A stretch of 64,000 bases of DNA from Whitmania pigra (taxonomy: Eukaryota > Annelida > Clitellata > Hirudinida > Haemopidae), in the NCBI GenBank assembly GCA_021613335.1, contig JAJTWR010000005.1, positions 379,501 through 443,500 on the forward strand. Direction: 5' to 3'. Below are positions 53,660 to 64,000 of this stretch, in pieces. A model generated the notes under the pieces. The model saw nothing but the letters and a program-made list of their open reading frames with translations, had not been told where the DNA came from and did no database searches. A program made the translations under genes and the position numbers. Each line of letters starts with the position of its first letter. The first letter of the stretch is position 1.

Positions 53660-54493
53660 GTGGTTATTACTATTGGAGTTATTTATTTGGTTATTGTATT
53701 TATTACGTTGTTATTATGGTTATTATATATTTTTTTTATAGATGTACATAATTCCCCAAAAATGAGAATACATTAATAAATAATCTTTTTTTCTAGAATT
53801 TGGAGTCTTTGTTGACGGCCAAGGATTCAGAAGCAGAGACGAAAATATGAATTGGTCTGGCCTGCCACTTGCCTTTGGTTGGTTGATTTAAATTTAAAAC
53901 AGCCAATGAAACGCTTTGACATATTATTATTATTAGGTTCCTGTAAGATAATTTTGGGACGTTTATATGCAATTCTTTACACTTCTATAAATGAATTGAT
54001 TTGTTTCTGTCTGCCAAAATGTGATTTTAAAAATGATAACGATAATTGGATTATCTTTCAATAATACTATTGTTATTAATATTAATCATTCTACTTAATA
54101 ATATTAATTATTATTAATAACATTAGCTTTCCGAAAACCCTTCCTGTACATGGTGCACTACAACTCCATACAGCTCGTCGAAATTCCTCCAAAGAACCAA
54201 CCACCAAGGTCAGTGACGATGAGAATGATAATGATGATGATGATGATGATGGAGATGATAAATTAGGAACCTATTGAAGAATTTACACCTCTTTCTAATT
54301 CTCTATCTCTTTTGCACCAAGGGCACCTCTCAGGGCTTCCATCAACCTCCCCGGGGCCTGCTACCTAGGCCCTGCGGTCACGCCAGGTGCAGTGTATCTC
54401 GGTTCGTCCATGGACTGTGTCTCAGAGGTTGTATGTTTGAGGGGCAACAAGATACCGGAGGCTGAGAAACTTTACCCATCCTTGCGTGACTAA
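35522..54493 (+). CDS. CIT: Citron Rho-interacting kinase, complete, 49 exons
   Basis: The full gene runs from ATG 35522 to TAA 54491-54493. All 49 exons keep phase and total 7686 bases, or 2561 residues (human CIT about 2030). Order: AGC kinase (about 78-370), kinase C-terminal extension (to 442), coiled coil I (to 847), an extra acidic disordered segment (848-1260), coiled coil II (1261-1840), C1 zinc finger (about 1960-2015), PH (about 2050-2220) and CNH (about 2225-2540). Known role (Drosophila sticky): it binds active Rho and organises the midbody ring in late cytokinesis. This is the closest relative, not ROCK or MRCK: the N-terminus, HPKC C1 finger and CNH match citron. The protein ends soon after CNH, without the Pro-rich PDZ-binding tail of mammals. 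Exon positions are in the block entries below. Poly(A) signals AATAAA at 54537-54546. Confidence 0.96.
39141..42184 (+). other. CIT: Citron exons 9-16: coiled coil I
   Basis: Exons: 39141-39438, 39872-39999, 40253-40451, 40691-40798, 41122-41241, 41452-41577, 41805-41921, 42066-42184. A Ser/Arg-rich linker is followed by Lys/Glu/Leu heptads with no Pro or Gly breaks, typical of long coiled coils. This part corresponds to the kinesin-binding region of citron. Several exons are exact multiples of three, so skipping would keep frame. Confidence 0.93.
40805..40873. repeat. (TG)n microsatellite in citron intron 12
   Basis: About 34 TG units, starting a few bases after the exon 12 donor. Confidence 0.97.
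42405..44486 (+). other. CIT: Citron exons 17-20: acidic disordered insert
   Basis: Exons: 42405-43039, 43385-43690, 43822-43959, 44324-44486, in phase with both neighbours. They encode about 414 residues between the two coiled-coil blocks, without heptads. The first part is Asp/Glu-rich with runs of Asp and Asn coded by GAT-type repeats. The next part is Ser/Lys-rich with many Ser-Pro and Thr-Pro sites (ESPHKS, METPKQ, ATSPLS). I see no counterpart in human citron, and it accounts for most of the extra length. Coding status is supported by in-phase canonical splice sites at every junction and by non-repeat protein-like sequence. Confidence 0.8.
47542..47656. repeat. Duplicated 3' splice-site region, 73-bp offset
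   Basis: A block containing AGCATATTATCATAATTAAT and ending GCATAG occurs twice, ending at about 47583 and 47656. The second is the real exon 30 acceptor. Confidence 0.9.
48381..48440. repeat. Exact 30-bp tandem duplication before citron exon 32
   Basis: Two identical 30-bp copies (48381-48410, 48411-48440) containing TTCACTCCTGCATTGATG directly precede the CCCAG acceptor. Confidence 0.95.
49803..52205 (+). other. CIT: Citron exons 36-42: ISQQ linker, C1 zinc finger and PH domain
   Basis: Exons: 49803-49910, 50085-50148, 50243-50456, 50761-50849, 51049-51238, 51455-51775, 51998-52205. Exon 36 carries the highly conserved [14 protein letters not shown] and a basic KKK linker. The C1 domain spans exons 38-40 with the full ligand set H-x12-C-x2-C-x12-C-x2-C-x4-H-x2-C-x7-C (CIVC, KCLDC, HPKC). 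The PH domain starts at LSGVVKVNG. Its central loop is enlarged by exon 41, which is Ser/Glu-rich. The last strand and helix lie in exon 42 ([20 protein letters not shown]). Confidence 0.93.
52463..54493 (+). other. CIT: Citron exons 43-49: CNH domain and C-terminus
   Basis: Exons: 52463-52610, 52765-53018, 53099-53207, 53464-53595, 53797-53877, 54127-54208, 54322-54493. CNH is a beta-propeller-like protein-interaction domain. Landmarks shared with citron include [29 protein letters not shown] and [14 protein letters not shown]. Translation stops 25 residues after the last CNH strand. Confidence 0.94.
53611..53659. repeat. (ATT)n microsatellite in a citron intron
   Basis: Pure ATT array 16 bp after the exon 46 donor. 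Confidence 0.95.
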
Positions 54494-55889
54494 TATTCAT
54501 AATTAATTCATTATTAACTAATATTATTATTTATTAAATAAATAAACATATTACTAGTTGCTTGATTATATTCATTGTTCTGATTAGCATCGTCTGACAT
54601 GATCATTGGATTGTCTTCTTTTGTGTTGCATTAGTTGCTTTTGTATTGGGTTGTATTCTTTGGTATTGTGACCGGATTGTATTGGATCGTCTTCATCGGT
54701 TGTTTAATATTCAGTGCATCCAGCCGATAGATAATGAGTGGTTTGCATGCAGTCGATTGGATGCTACTTTTAAACGCCAATTTGTGATTGGTTAGTTGAC
54801 CTAAGAAACAAAAATCAGTTTGTTTCTGTTTTATTTTTGAGCTAAGTTTTAGAAGTATTTTAAGTTATTTTGGATGTGACTTGTCATTCCACATTTTTGA
54901 TACTGAATGATTTCTCATAATTTTGCAGCTTATTTTTTTCTTAAATTTGATTCAAGTTATGAATTGATGACTTCAGAATCGTTGTAATGGTCCATGTCAT
55001 TCTTATTGTTTCCATCATGCTGTTTCTTTGGCTTTTCAATTGTTGTACCTGAACAAGGATGGATTCTACAGGCGAGTTATGGTGTAGTTGGGCTTCATTT
55101 AGTCTTATTGGAGGCTCCTTAAGGATGGTTCAGATGCAAACAATCAAAAAAATCAGATGGTACTGCGTGAATTGTTAAGAACACGGCTTTATAAATGTCG
55201 ATTAAAGTTCGAGATCGTGAGTGAATTTGCCTTTAAGTAATTAAGGTATGGCTGCTTGTTGATGGAAGAGTCCTGGAAAATTTTCTTCGGAATGAGAAAT
55301 TGGATTGTAAAATGGAGAATCATCTCTTGGGAGGTGCAGTTAGATTGGTGATTTAAAATTGACTTTGGAACAAAAAAATATTAAAGGCTTCGGTCTATTA
55401 AATTAGGACTTAGGCGTAAATGTGTTGTCTGTAACTTATTTTACTTTTCTTTGTGTTAACTGTATCTAATTTTACTTTTCTTTGAGGTATATAGCATCGC
55501 CGAATCGCACGTAGCTCCACCTTTGCCCAGGCAAGATTCGGCATTTGAAATTAAGTGTTTGATGATGCTGGTGCCGACATATCGAGGTATTTGTACCAGT
55601 AGATAACTTATATTTGCAACTACGTGCATGAGAAGCGTCTGATAAAGATGATATCTTGGAAGTGCAACATTCCACCTTTTAACGCACAAGTTGTTTATAA
55701 GATTCCCCATCTACGAAAGGAGCATTAAAAATATTAAGTTTCTTATGAAAAAGCAAGTCAGACACTGTACATTTTTGTTATTGAGTTGGGAAATTTTTCA
55801 TTGCCGCCTTGGATTGCCAAGTTGAGACGAAAAGTCGACTTTTTAACGAGAAAGTTTGTTCTGGAAGTTGGAGAACAATTCTCGAAGTA
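54494..55889. other. Citron 3' UTR and intergenic DNA
   Basis: AATAAA signals at 54537-54546 lie 45 bp after the stop. The rest is AT-rich, with no splice-bounded coding exon that I can support. The minus-strand frames near 55456-55710 have no family resemblance. Confidence 0.5.
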
Positions 55890-56650
55890 ATGAAGTTCAA
55901 AAGAAGACGTATCTTTATCTTCCTGGCAATGTCAGCCTCTCTACTAATGATCACACCATTCTGTTTGTTTGCTTTCAACCAACCCAGTGAGTAGAGTTTA
56001 ATCAGCTGAACTTTGTTTAAGTTTATTTTTGGAAAAGATTTGAGCTTTTCCTTACATTTATTATGTTTCATGTATTCCATTGAACACACATTCAATAGCT
56101 TTGCTGTTATTTGTCAAATGGGATTTATTTGTAAAAATGTTGTTTGATTACTATTGCGTTTATAACAGATTTTGTGACAAACTTTAAAAAAGTTGTTTCA
56201 TTAATCTAAGTAAAAAAAAACGTTAAGCACAAAAAGCTCCAATGCTCTTCTAGAGTAGAAAGGAATAGATTGTAAATATCAAAATAACAGGGACGTAATT
56301 TCAGCTTTTTCAGGGGGGGCAATTCCTCGCACGACTTGAGAAGACGACCTTTTCTGCTTATAGCCAGCATTCAGGGGGGCAAACCCTCTTAAAATATGAG
56401 GAATTGACCTTTTTTGCATCTAGTCTAAAATCCCCCTACCCACATCCATTTATTTATTTATTTGATTATAGTCTGTTGCATAACTGATTTGGACTCTAAA
56501 TTACATCCCTTCAAAATAAGGCTTTTAATTTTTTTTGTTGACCACTCAACCCAGGTGAATGACTCAAAATCACAGGTTTGTGAGAGCATCAAAATAGGTT
56601 TGATAGTTAAGACATTATCCTTTTCCAAAGGTGCCACCATCAATCAATAG
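55890..56650 (+). CDS. Possible small secreted or signal-anchored orphan protein
   Basis: Two exons are proposed: 55890-55986 (donor GTGAGT) and 56472-56650 (acceptor TTATAG). They join in phase into 91 residues ending at TAG 56648-56650. Exon 1 reads as a strong signal peptide or signal anchor: MKFKRRR, then a hydrophobic stretch (IFIFLAMSASLLMITPFCLF). Exon 2 has no recognisable domain and contains three or four Cys. The intron holds a dispersed repeat. The evidence is only the signal-like sequence, a perfect donor and a matching phase, so this may be chance. It could instead be the first exon of a longer gene, such as a Golgi type II enzyme. Confidence 0.3.
56290..56445. repeat. Dispersed repeat (longest copy of the family at 16020 and 16549)
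   Basis: It contains both halves of the unit: GGGACGTAATTTCAG and GCAATTCCTCGC on the left, ACTTGAGAAGAC, GGCAAACCCTC and TCTAGTCTAAAATC on the right. Non-coding. Confidence 0.8.
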
Positions 56651-58084
56651 TAGTCTTCAATTAACTTGTGATCAACTAATCAAATAAATTGATGCTCGGT
56701 GAACCAACCACAGATGAATTTTGTGTTTCAAAAGTCTTAATCGTTCTCAAATAAGGCTGCATCCATTCAATTTTGGTTACGATCAGTTTGACGGCGTTTG
56801 CAATTCAAGCAGAAGTTCGACTTCTGCGCAAGAGTTGATGAGAGCGTGGATAAATTGCAGTTTGTTGCTGTGATGGTTTGGAAAGAGTCCTGAGTTAAAG
56901 AACATAACAAACATTTGGATGGGATTATTTTTTTTAAATGTAATGTTTCCATCTATTAGAGATTTTACAGATTTTCTTGATTCAAAGAGCAGACGACTGT
57001 TGCACGAGTTCAACCCCAGCTACTTTGTATTCATCATTTTTATAAGCACTGGAATTTCAATGCAAAAATTACTTTTATCAAAAATTAAAAAAAGACGAGA
57101 TAATGATTTCGTTATTTTCCGATTTGTGATTTGAATTTTCGTTCTTACATTGGAAGTTGTAGAAAGCATTTCACCTCCATCATCAATCTATTTAATATTT
57201 AATATTTACTATTTGATTACTATTTATTAATAATTATTTTTAATGTTATTTATTATTTTTTACATTTAGTATTTATTCAACATTTTTCAAACTTTCAGAA
57301 TGCATTTATATGAATTTAGTTTTTATTAGAATACAATATAAAAAAAATTATAACTAAATTTCTGAATGAAGTTAGTCCTGCACTTCGTGGATAACTCAAG
57401 ATGGCATTTTTTAAATTCAATTTTAATTTGTTTCCATCGAATGATTACGTGTGCTTGTGTGTGCTTATTAAATTCCATGCTTTGATTTAATTTCCATCCA
57501 AAAATTGCCATACAAAACAGTAGCAGGCAGGCAACGGTTTCATTGTTAGGTCCATTACACAGTGTTCCATGATGATGATGATGACGATGACTATGACGAC
57601 GACGATGATGATGAATGTTATGATGCCAATGTCGATGATGAATATGAGGAGGACAACGCTGATAATGATGACAATTTTGATGGTGATGATGATGAATATG
57701 ATGACGACAACAATGATGTCAATGATGATGGCAACCCAATGTCAAAGTGGATGTTGCCTCCTAAAAACCAAGGCATTGCCAAAAACCAATCGTGGAAAGT
57801 TCAATTTTTATTTTAAAAAATTTCTGCTGCTCGTCTCTCGAGCGAGGATTTTTATTCCCATTTGAAGGCCGCTCGGGGACTTCGGAACCCTGTCGTGTGA
57901 TTGGTCCGTGCACTTCGGGGAAGAGTTTTATTTTTTGCCGGTTTTTTAGGACGAGGTGCTCTCGTGCGATTGAACATTTTTCAATCGACTCGTCGATTGA
58001 TGTCCTTTCAGTTGAGTTACTTCGGAGATGCTCCAGCTGACTGGAAAAACAAACTTTTGTTAAATCTTATAAATAACTAAATAA
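56651..58084. other. Intergenic DNA with an imperfect GAT repeat at 57570-57735
   Basis: An imperfect (GAT/GAC)n array reads as Asp-rich in one frame and Met-rich in another. I treat it as repeat, not gene. A GC-richer block at 57830-58040 shows no coding signal. The remainder is AT-rich with nothing else supported. Confidence 0.55.
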
Positions 58085-58281
58085 ATATATAACTAAATAA
58101 ATATATAATTAAATAAATAACAGTACTACCTAAGAGTATTATAGAATTATATATATATAACTATATTTATTTAGTTATATATTTATTTAGTTATTTATAA
58201 CATATTATATATATATATAATACTATAATACTTTTAGGTAGTACTGTTATTTATTTAATTATATATTTATTTAGTTATATA
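58085..58281. repeat. Long inverted repeat (hairpin or cruciform)
   Basis: Arms 58085-58143 and about 58223-58281 are reverse complements with about one mismatch, including the non-AT-only core CAGTACTACCTAA. The loop is about 79 bp. A MITE or slipped-strand palindrome is possible. Confidence 0.85.
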
Positions 58282-58649
58282 TATATATATTATTAAAATT
58301 ATATATATATAATATTATTACTATTACTATTATATAATATAGCTATATACAGTATCAAAGTTTTTATAATTTGTAATATTAATAAGTATAATAAGAAAAC
58401 TTTTCAATCAACTGTTCATTCAATCAATATCGCCAATCACTGCAATGCAATTACATGTTCGTCCGACGTGTCAATCGGTTAAACTGGATTAGTCGGACAA
58501 ACTTATTGCCAGACTTATTGGTTAATAAGAGTTAATATTCGTTATGATTCAACATCAGTTAATACTCGTCGAAACATCGGATGGATTCAACATCAGTTTC
58601 GTACATCCCAACATCTGATAGGTTTAACATCTCCGCATCGTAACACTGT

Positions 58650-58905
58650 AACATCGAATCTGCTGGGTGATGTAGTCTGAGTTGATGAAGCAACTTTTTC
58701 AAACAAATGTTTTCCTGTTGTTATTGTTAATGTCATTGTTATTATTGTTGATGTTGTTGTTGTTATTAATGTCATTGAATCTGCTGGGTGATGTAGTCTG
58801 AGTTGATGAAGCAACTTTTTCAAACAAATGTTTTCCTGTTGTTATTGTTAATGTCATTGTTATTATTGTTGATGTTGTTGTTGTTGTTATTAATGTCATT
58901 GTTAT
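58650..58905. repeat. Two-copy tandem repeat, 121-bp unit
   Basis: CTGCTGGGTGATGTAGTCTG recurs at 58660 and 58781 with 121-bp spacing. Each copy includes a (TTG)-rich end. Confidence 0.9.
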
Positions 58906-58969
58906 TATTTATGTGCTTGTTGTTGCTAAAATGTTTGAGGATGAGTTAAACAAAATAATTAATATTCAT

Positions 58970-58978
58970 TTATTATTA

Positions 58979-59053
<75 letters not shown>
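58970..59053. repeat. (ATT)n microsatellite
   Basis: Pure ATT array. Confidence 0.97.
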
Positions 59054-59054
<1 letters not shown>

Positions 59055-59349
59055 CATTTCTGTGATGATTGTTGTTAGTGTTGTTTTTGTTGCTATTGTT
59101 ATTTGTTATCATCATCATCGCCAAACTAATATTATAACCACCATCGTCGTCTTCATCTTCAACTTCTTCGTCATTCATCTCTCGTGCTTTCATTCCTTCT
59201 TTGTCAACATTTCTCGTCAGTCATGTGTTGTTGAAGTTAGAAAAACATCTGTTGCCATTTCTTTGCTCGCACTTCGACTGTTGTTCTCGTTGCGTCTGTC
59301 GCCGGTGTAGCTGGGGTCGTTGGTCGCTGGTGAGGTTATGAGGTCGTTG

Positions 59350-59380
59350 TTATTATTCTTGTTGTTGTTGTTGTTCGTGG

Positions 59381-59429
<49 letters not shown>

Positions 59430-59430
59430 G
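59350..59430. repeat. (TTG)n microsatellite
   Basis: GTT/TTG array with one short interruption. Confidence 0.95.
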
Positions 59431-59599
59431 CAAAGTTATCTCACCGTGTGAACGTTTTGCGGTTGTAACACCATGTTATTGTCTGGCGAGACGATATTGA
59501 TGAACCAATCAGCTCTTACATTGTCCTACACGATCGGATATTTACTGGCGCCTTTTGTTACGGGTATTCGCCCAAAGTCTTCGAGCTAACGTAGATGCT

Positions 59600-59630
59600 G
59601 ATGGTTGTGATGCTGAAGAGGATGACGATG

Positions 59631-59661
<31 letters not shown>

Positions 59662-59764
59662 AGAGGATGACGATGATGATGGTGATGATGGTTATGATGC
59701 TGAAGAGGATGACAATGACGACGATGATGATTATGATGATGGTTATGATGCTGAAAAGGATGAC

Positions 59765-59798
<34 letters not shown>

Positions 59799-59940
59799 GT
59801 TATGATGCTGAAGAGGATGACGATGATGATGATGATGATGATGGTTATGATGCTGAAGAGGATGACGATGATGATGATGGTTATGATGCTGAAGAGGACG
59901 GCGATGATGATGATGGTTATGATGCTGAAGTCAGTGATGT
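59600..59940. repeat. Compound (GAT)n minisatellite, Asp-rich frame
   Basis: GAT/GAC tracts of variable length are separated by six or seven copies of a block GGTTATGATGCTGAAGAGGA. The plus frame stays open and reads as Asp runs with DGYDAEED. I see no splice or start support for a gene. Confidence 0.85.
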
Positions 59941-60358
59941 CATCGTGATTTTGACAATGTCGCAGATGTAATTTCTAATTACCTCCAGAGCAGTTGATCG
60001 CGTAACTCGTCGAGACACGTGGCAACCTTCTGCCCTTTGAAAACATTTCCGAAAGTACAAACTCAAGACATCGTCATCAGCATCGTGTTCGTCGTTAGCG
60101 TCACCTTCGCTGTCGTTATCTTCATCATCTTCGTCATCATCATCATCATCATCATCATCGTCATCGTCGTCATCTTCTTCTTCGTCCTTCATCATCAACC
60201 AACATCTTCTGGATATTTCCTTCCCCGGGGTGCTTCCTCATTCCTGTCAGCATCACCTCAGTTGTAAGGCTATCATCGTTAACGCCCTCATCGTGATATT
60301 CGCCATCCCTGACGTAGTCATCATCATCATCATCATCATTATCATCATCGTCATCATC

Positions 60359-61222
60359 AACAACAACTCTAATGAAACGAAGATTTGTTTTCGTTAAAGA
60401 ATGTCATGTGTTGTTGAATTTCCAACTGATGATCTCGCGATGATCGTCATATTCACCATCCCTGACGTGGTCATCATCATCATCGTCGTCATCATCGTCA
60501 TTATCATCCTTATCTTTTCATTTCCACTCCTGTCCGCATCTTCGCTTTGTTTGATTCGTCCCGTTGTTGTTGGGCTTATTTTTGCTCAAAGCCTTCGTCA
60601 TCTTTGTTAGACCTCATTGTCATCATAATCATCATCATAATCATCATCATCATCATCATCATAATCGTCGTCATCATTATCATCATCGTCATCATCATCG
60701 TCGTCATCATCATCATTATCATCATCGTCATCATCATCATCGTCATCATCAACAACAACTCTAATGAAACGAAGATTTGTTTTCGTTAAAGAATGTCATG
60801 TGTTGTTGAATTTCCAACTGATGATCTCGCGATGATCGTCATATTCACCATCCCTGACGTGGTCATCATCATCATCGTCGTCATCATCGTCATTATCATC
60901 CTTATCTTTTCATTTCCACTCCTGTCCGCATCTTCGCTTTGTTTGATTCGTCCCGTTGTTGTTGGGCTTATTTTTGCTCAAAGCCTTCGTCATCTTTGTT
61001 AGACCTCATTGTCATCATAATCATCATCATAATCATCATCATCATCATCATCATAATCGTCGTCATCATTATCATCATCGTCATCATCATCGTCGTCATC
61101 ATCATCATTATCATCATCGTCATCATCATCATCGTCATCATCAACAACAACTCTAACGAAACGAAGATTTGTTTTCGTTAAAGAATGTCATTGTCGTGTG
61201 TTGTTGAATTTCCAACTGATGA
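60359..61222. repeat. 392-bp tandem duplication plus a third partial copy
   Basis: Units 60359-60750 and 60751-61142 appear identical. A third copy starts at 61143 and stops after about 80 bp, with a 5-bp insertion and one substitution. Much of the unit is (CAT)n, but it also contains complex sequence, such as TGTCCGCATCTTCGCTTTG. Confidence 0.95.
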
Positions 61223-61254
61223 TGACAGTGATGGTGATGATGATGATGATGACG

Positions 61255-61286
<32 letters not shown>

Positions 61287-61615
61287 GATGACTCGAATTC
61301 CTTCATCAGTCAGTAGCTCTCAGCTTAAAGTCTTCAAAACCCTCAACAACGGCCTTATGTTTTATGAAAGACGAAACATGTTAAATAAAATAAAATAAAA
61401 TAAAATAAATAATTGATCAATTAAGTAAGATAAATGCAGAAACATAAACGGAAGGTGCCACAATATGCGACAATGTAGGTTCCTGTTTCATGCGTGTCAT
61501 GGATGACTCACACGTCACGAAGGCATTCAGTTGTACTGACTGACCTTTCAATTGATCCTCACAACCATCCTCAATGCGTGACTAAAGTCTTATGATGGAT
61601 GATTTTTTTGATTGG

Positions 61616-62148
61616 GTGGATGGATGGATGGACGGATTGATGGATGGATGGATGGATGGATGGACGGACGGGTGGATAATCTATGGATGAGTTTGGATGG
61701 ATGCATGGTTGAGTGGATGGATAATTAGATACACGGGTGAGTTGGCTGGTGGGTGTTTGTGGGAAATGCTTAGAAATTTAAGAGCGTACCCGACAATTTT
61801 GTTTACGATAATGAGACTCATGGTTATTCATGAGAGTGCATGAATGCATGCATGCATGCTTATGAGATGCGTGCATGGATCATTGCAACGGCCCTGGGAT
61901 GGCTCAAGAGAGTATTGAAACCTCCCTGGATGTTAAGATGTTTTTTCCTATTTATTGTTCGTTCTCTCTTCCGCAGCTCTAGCATTTCTCGCTCATTCAT
62001 TCATTCATTCATTCATTCATTCATTCATTCATTCATTCATTCATTTATCTACTAAGAGATGAATGAACCCAATCAAGTCGATGAATTTGTTCGGTCGTTT
62101 ATTTGATCATCCAGCTAATCTTTCGTCTCGTCTCGTTCGTTCATCCAT

Positions 62149-62186
<38 letters not shown>

Positions 62187-62187
62187 A
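61616..62187. repeat. Tetranucleotide arrays (GGAT)n, (ATTC)n, (CATC)n
   Basis: (TGGA)n at 61616-61676, (CATT)n at 61993-62046, (CATC)n at 62141-62187. The reading frames over them (Ser-Ile-His-Pro and similar) are repeat translations. Confidence 0.95.
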
Positions 62188-62694
62188 TCAACAATTCACT
62201 TATTGCATCATGGGATCCTCGGGCCATGCGAAGGGTTTTTTTTATCCTATTTTCTTCTTTATTTGCACTCCGAAGCGCGCGCTCACGAGGAGACAGACGA
62301 GTCTGAAAATTGTTTTCTCCTTCACTCGCTTATTTCGTCATTCATTCATTCATTCACTCATCCATGCCATGCATTTGTCTCTCCATTCATCATCGTCTTT
62401 CCTTTATCCATCCATCCATTCATTCAGCTACTTTGAAGCAATTCTATTAACTAGTAGTACTAAACAACTTAATGAAGAGTATCAAAGGAATTAAGCCTCG
62501 ATGAGTCATCGATGATGATCATCGTCATCACCATCACGATCATCATCACCATCATTATCATCGTCGTCGTCATCATCATCATCATCAACAGGAAGCCATC
62601 CATCTTTCTGCGAATTTCTGGCAACTCGTGGAATCCTGCCGAGATATCGACGAAGACGATGTGTTGATGTGTTCTTCATTTTGGTGATGATAAC

Positions 62695-62747
<53 letters not shown>

Positions 62748-63589
62748 CGATGACGATGACGAAGACACTCGTGTGACTTTCGGACGGTGTCGTCTGCGCA
62801 TTGCGGCTTCACGGCTGGTGAGATGTTTTGCATCATCGATTGTTCTGTCAACTTCCGTTCACTTGCTCTCCTCCGCCTCCACGTCGAGTTTCGTCCATCC
62901 ATCCATCCATCCATCCATTCATCCATCCATCCATCCATCCATCCATCCATTCATCCATCCATCCGACGTGTGTCATGGTGCCGAGGCATGCCACCATCTG
63001 TGATCTTTGGTTATGGTGACGTTCTGGATGACATCTGGTATTTCCTCTCAACTTGTTTGGACGCCTCATCATCATTATCGTCTTCATCGTCATAACCATC
63101 ATCATCACCATCATCATCAGCATCGTCATCATCGCCATAACCATCATCATCATCATCATCACCATGATTTAATCATTCTTCATTAGATTAAAACGGATGC
63201 GTGGTATTAATAATAATATCGATATTTTTCACCAATTCTTGCCACACTCGGCTCACCTCAATGCCATTTTTATCAGCCAATGAAAAACTGGCAATCAGAC
63301 AGAGTGTTAGGGGATTGGCCAGTGTCATAGGTCAGCAGGAAGGAAAGATATGCGCGAATATGGTCAGCCCTTATTCAGTCTTCTTTTATTGGCTGGCTTC
63401 CTCACAATCATCATCATCATCATCACCATCATGACCACCATTGCTGTCACCACTGTCATCATCATCATCAACTGAGATGTCGTAATTATCATCATTAACA
63501 TTAACATCATTATCATAATCATGAGAGCTTCTTGCTCGCTTGGGTAGATACAAGTTTTTGATATTATAACTTATAATTATTTTCATTAC

Positions 63590-63660
<71 letters not shown>

Positions 63661-64000
63661 TATAGGCATGGCATTATGTAGTTGTGATAATAAAGCATAA
63701 TTTTAAAGGAGTAGCAAAGATTGATAAAAAATATTAATTCTTTTTATATCTTTAAAAATTTCAATACACCATAAGTATGGGGTCATAATTATGATCATGG
63801 CAGTATCAAGCATTGTTCCATTGTTGATGATAATGATGGCGCTTGTGATGATGATGATGATGATAATGATGGCGATTGTGATGATGATGATGATGATGAT
63901 CTCACTGGTGCTGGTAGAAGCGAGGGTTCATAAATTATTATTAAAACGAATATGATAGACATTTGTATTTAATTCTCAGGTAGAGCGTACGTTCATGATG
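62188..64000. repeat. Satellite-rich intergenic DNA to the window end
   Basis: Arrays: (GAT)n 62683-62762, (CATC)n 62894-62964, (CAT)n 63066-63166, (AAT)n 63590-63657, (GAT)n 63846-63900. Between them I see no gene I can support. Confidence 0.85.

Noticed and set aside
57562..57816. Asp-rich 84-codon frame
   Set aside because: An imperfect (GAT)n tract in open intergenic DNA with no splice or signal context; the shifted frame reads as Met-rich just as well.
59917..60198. Acidic minus-strand frame
   Set aside because: Reverse complement of (CAT)n runs; no start context or homologous sequence.
60401..61002. Two identical 69-residue hydrophobic frames
   Set aside because: They are identical because they lie in the 392-bp duplicated unit; the sequence is mostly CAT repeat read as Ile and Val.
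62063..63019. Frames rich in His-Pro-Ser-Ile
   Set aside because: Translations of (CATC)n and (CATT)n arrays.

Overview
The window is animal nuclear DNA. Every recognisable gene is split by GT-AG introns, intergenic DNA is AT-rich, and trinucleotide arrays, mostly (ATT)n and (GAT)n, are everywhere. The gene set (TRIP12, ARPC3, the metazoan uniporter subunit EMRE/SMDT1, citron kinase, a CYP2-clan P450 pair, a family 1 glycosidase) fits an invertebrate bilaterian, perhaps a marine spiralian. The sequence alone does not fix the phylum. There is no bacterial organisation.

Layout. 70-1256 (+): last three coding exons of the HECT ligase TRIP12. 3390-5797 (+): complete ARPC3. 6329-7518 (-): complete three-exon EMRE. 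8004-11017 (+): unrecognised basic protein with a KEN box, head-to-head with EMRE. 13555-15599 (+): unrecognised Cys-containing single-pass membrane protein. 16955-20940 (+): complete cytosolic-type family 1 beta-glucosidase. 21948-25456 and 28342-31495 (-): two intact P450 genes in tandem. 32172-34662: mobile-element debris (an ATT-tailed repeat found inverted at 12405-12950, a LINE 3' end, an orphan ORF, a hAT end). 35522-54493 (+): complete citron Rho-interacting kinase in 49 exons. 55890-56650 (+): possible small secreted orphan. 56651-64000: satellite-rich DNA with no gene I can support.

All exon structures were assembled by hand; reading phase was checked across each junction and total coding lengths are multiples of three. 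The genes do not form a functional cluster. ARPC3 and citron both act on actin and cytokinesis, but their co-location looks incidental. The P450 pair is the one clear local duplication, and each copy has since acquired its own insertions.

No unmistakably new multi-gene system was found. The best leads are the P450 pair with a degenerate C-helix motif, the large acidic insert in citron, an inverted pair of ATT-tailed elements, repeats grown out of splice sites, and several orphan coding units.
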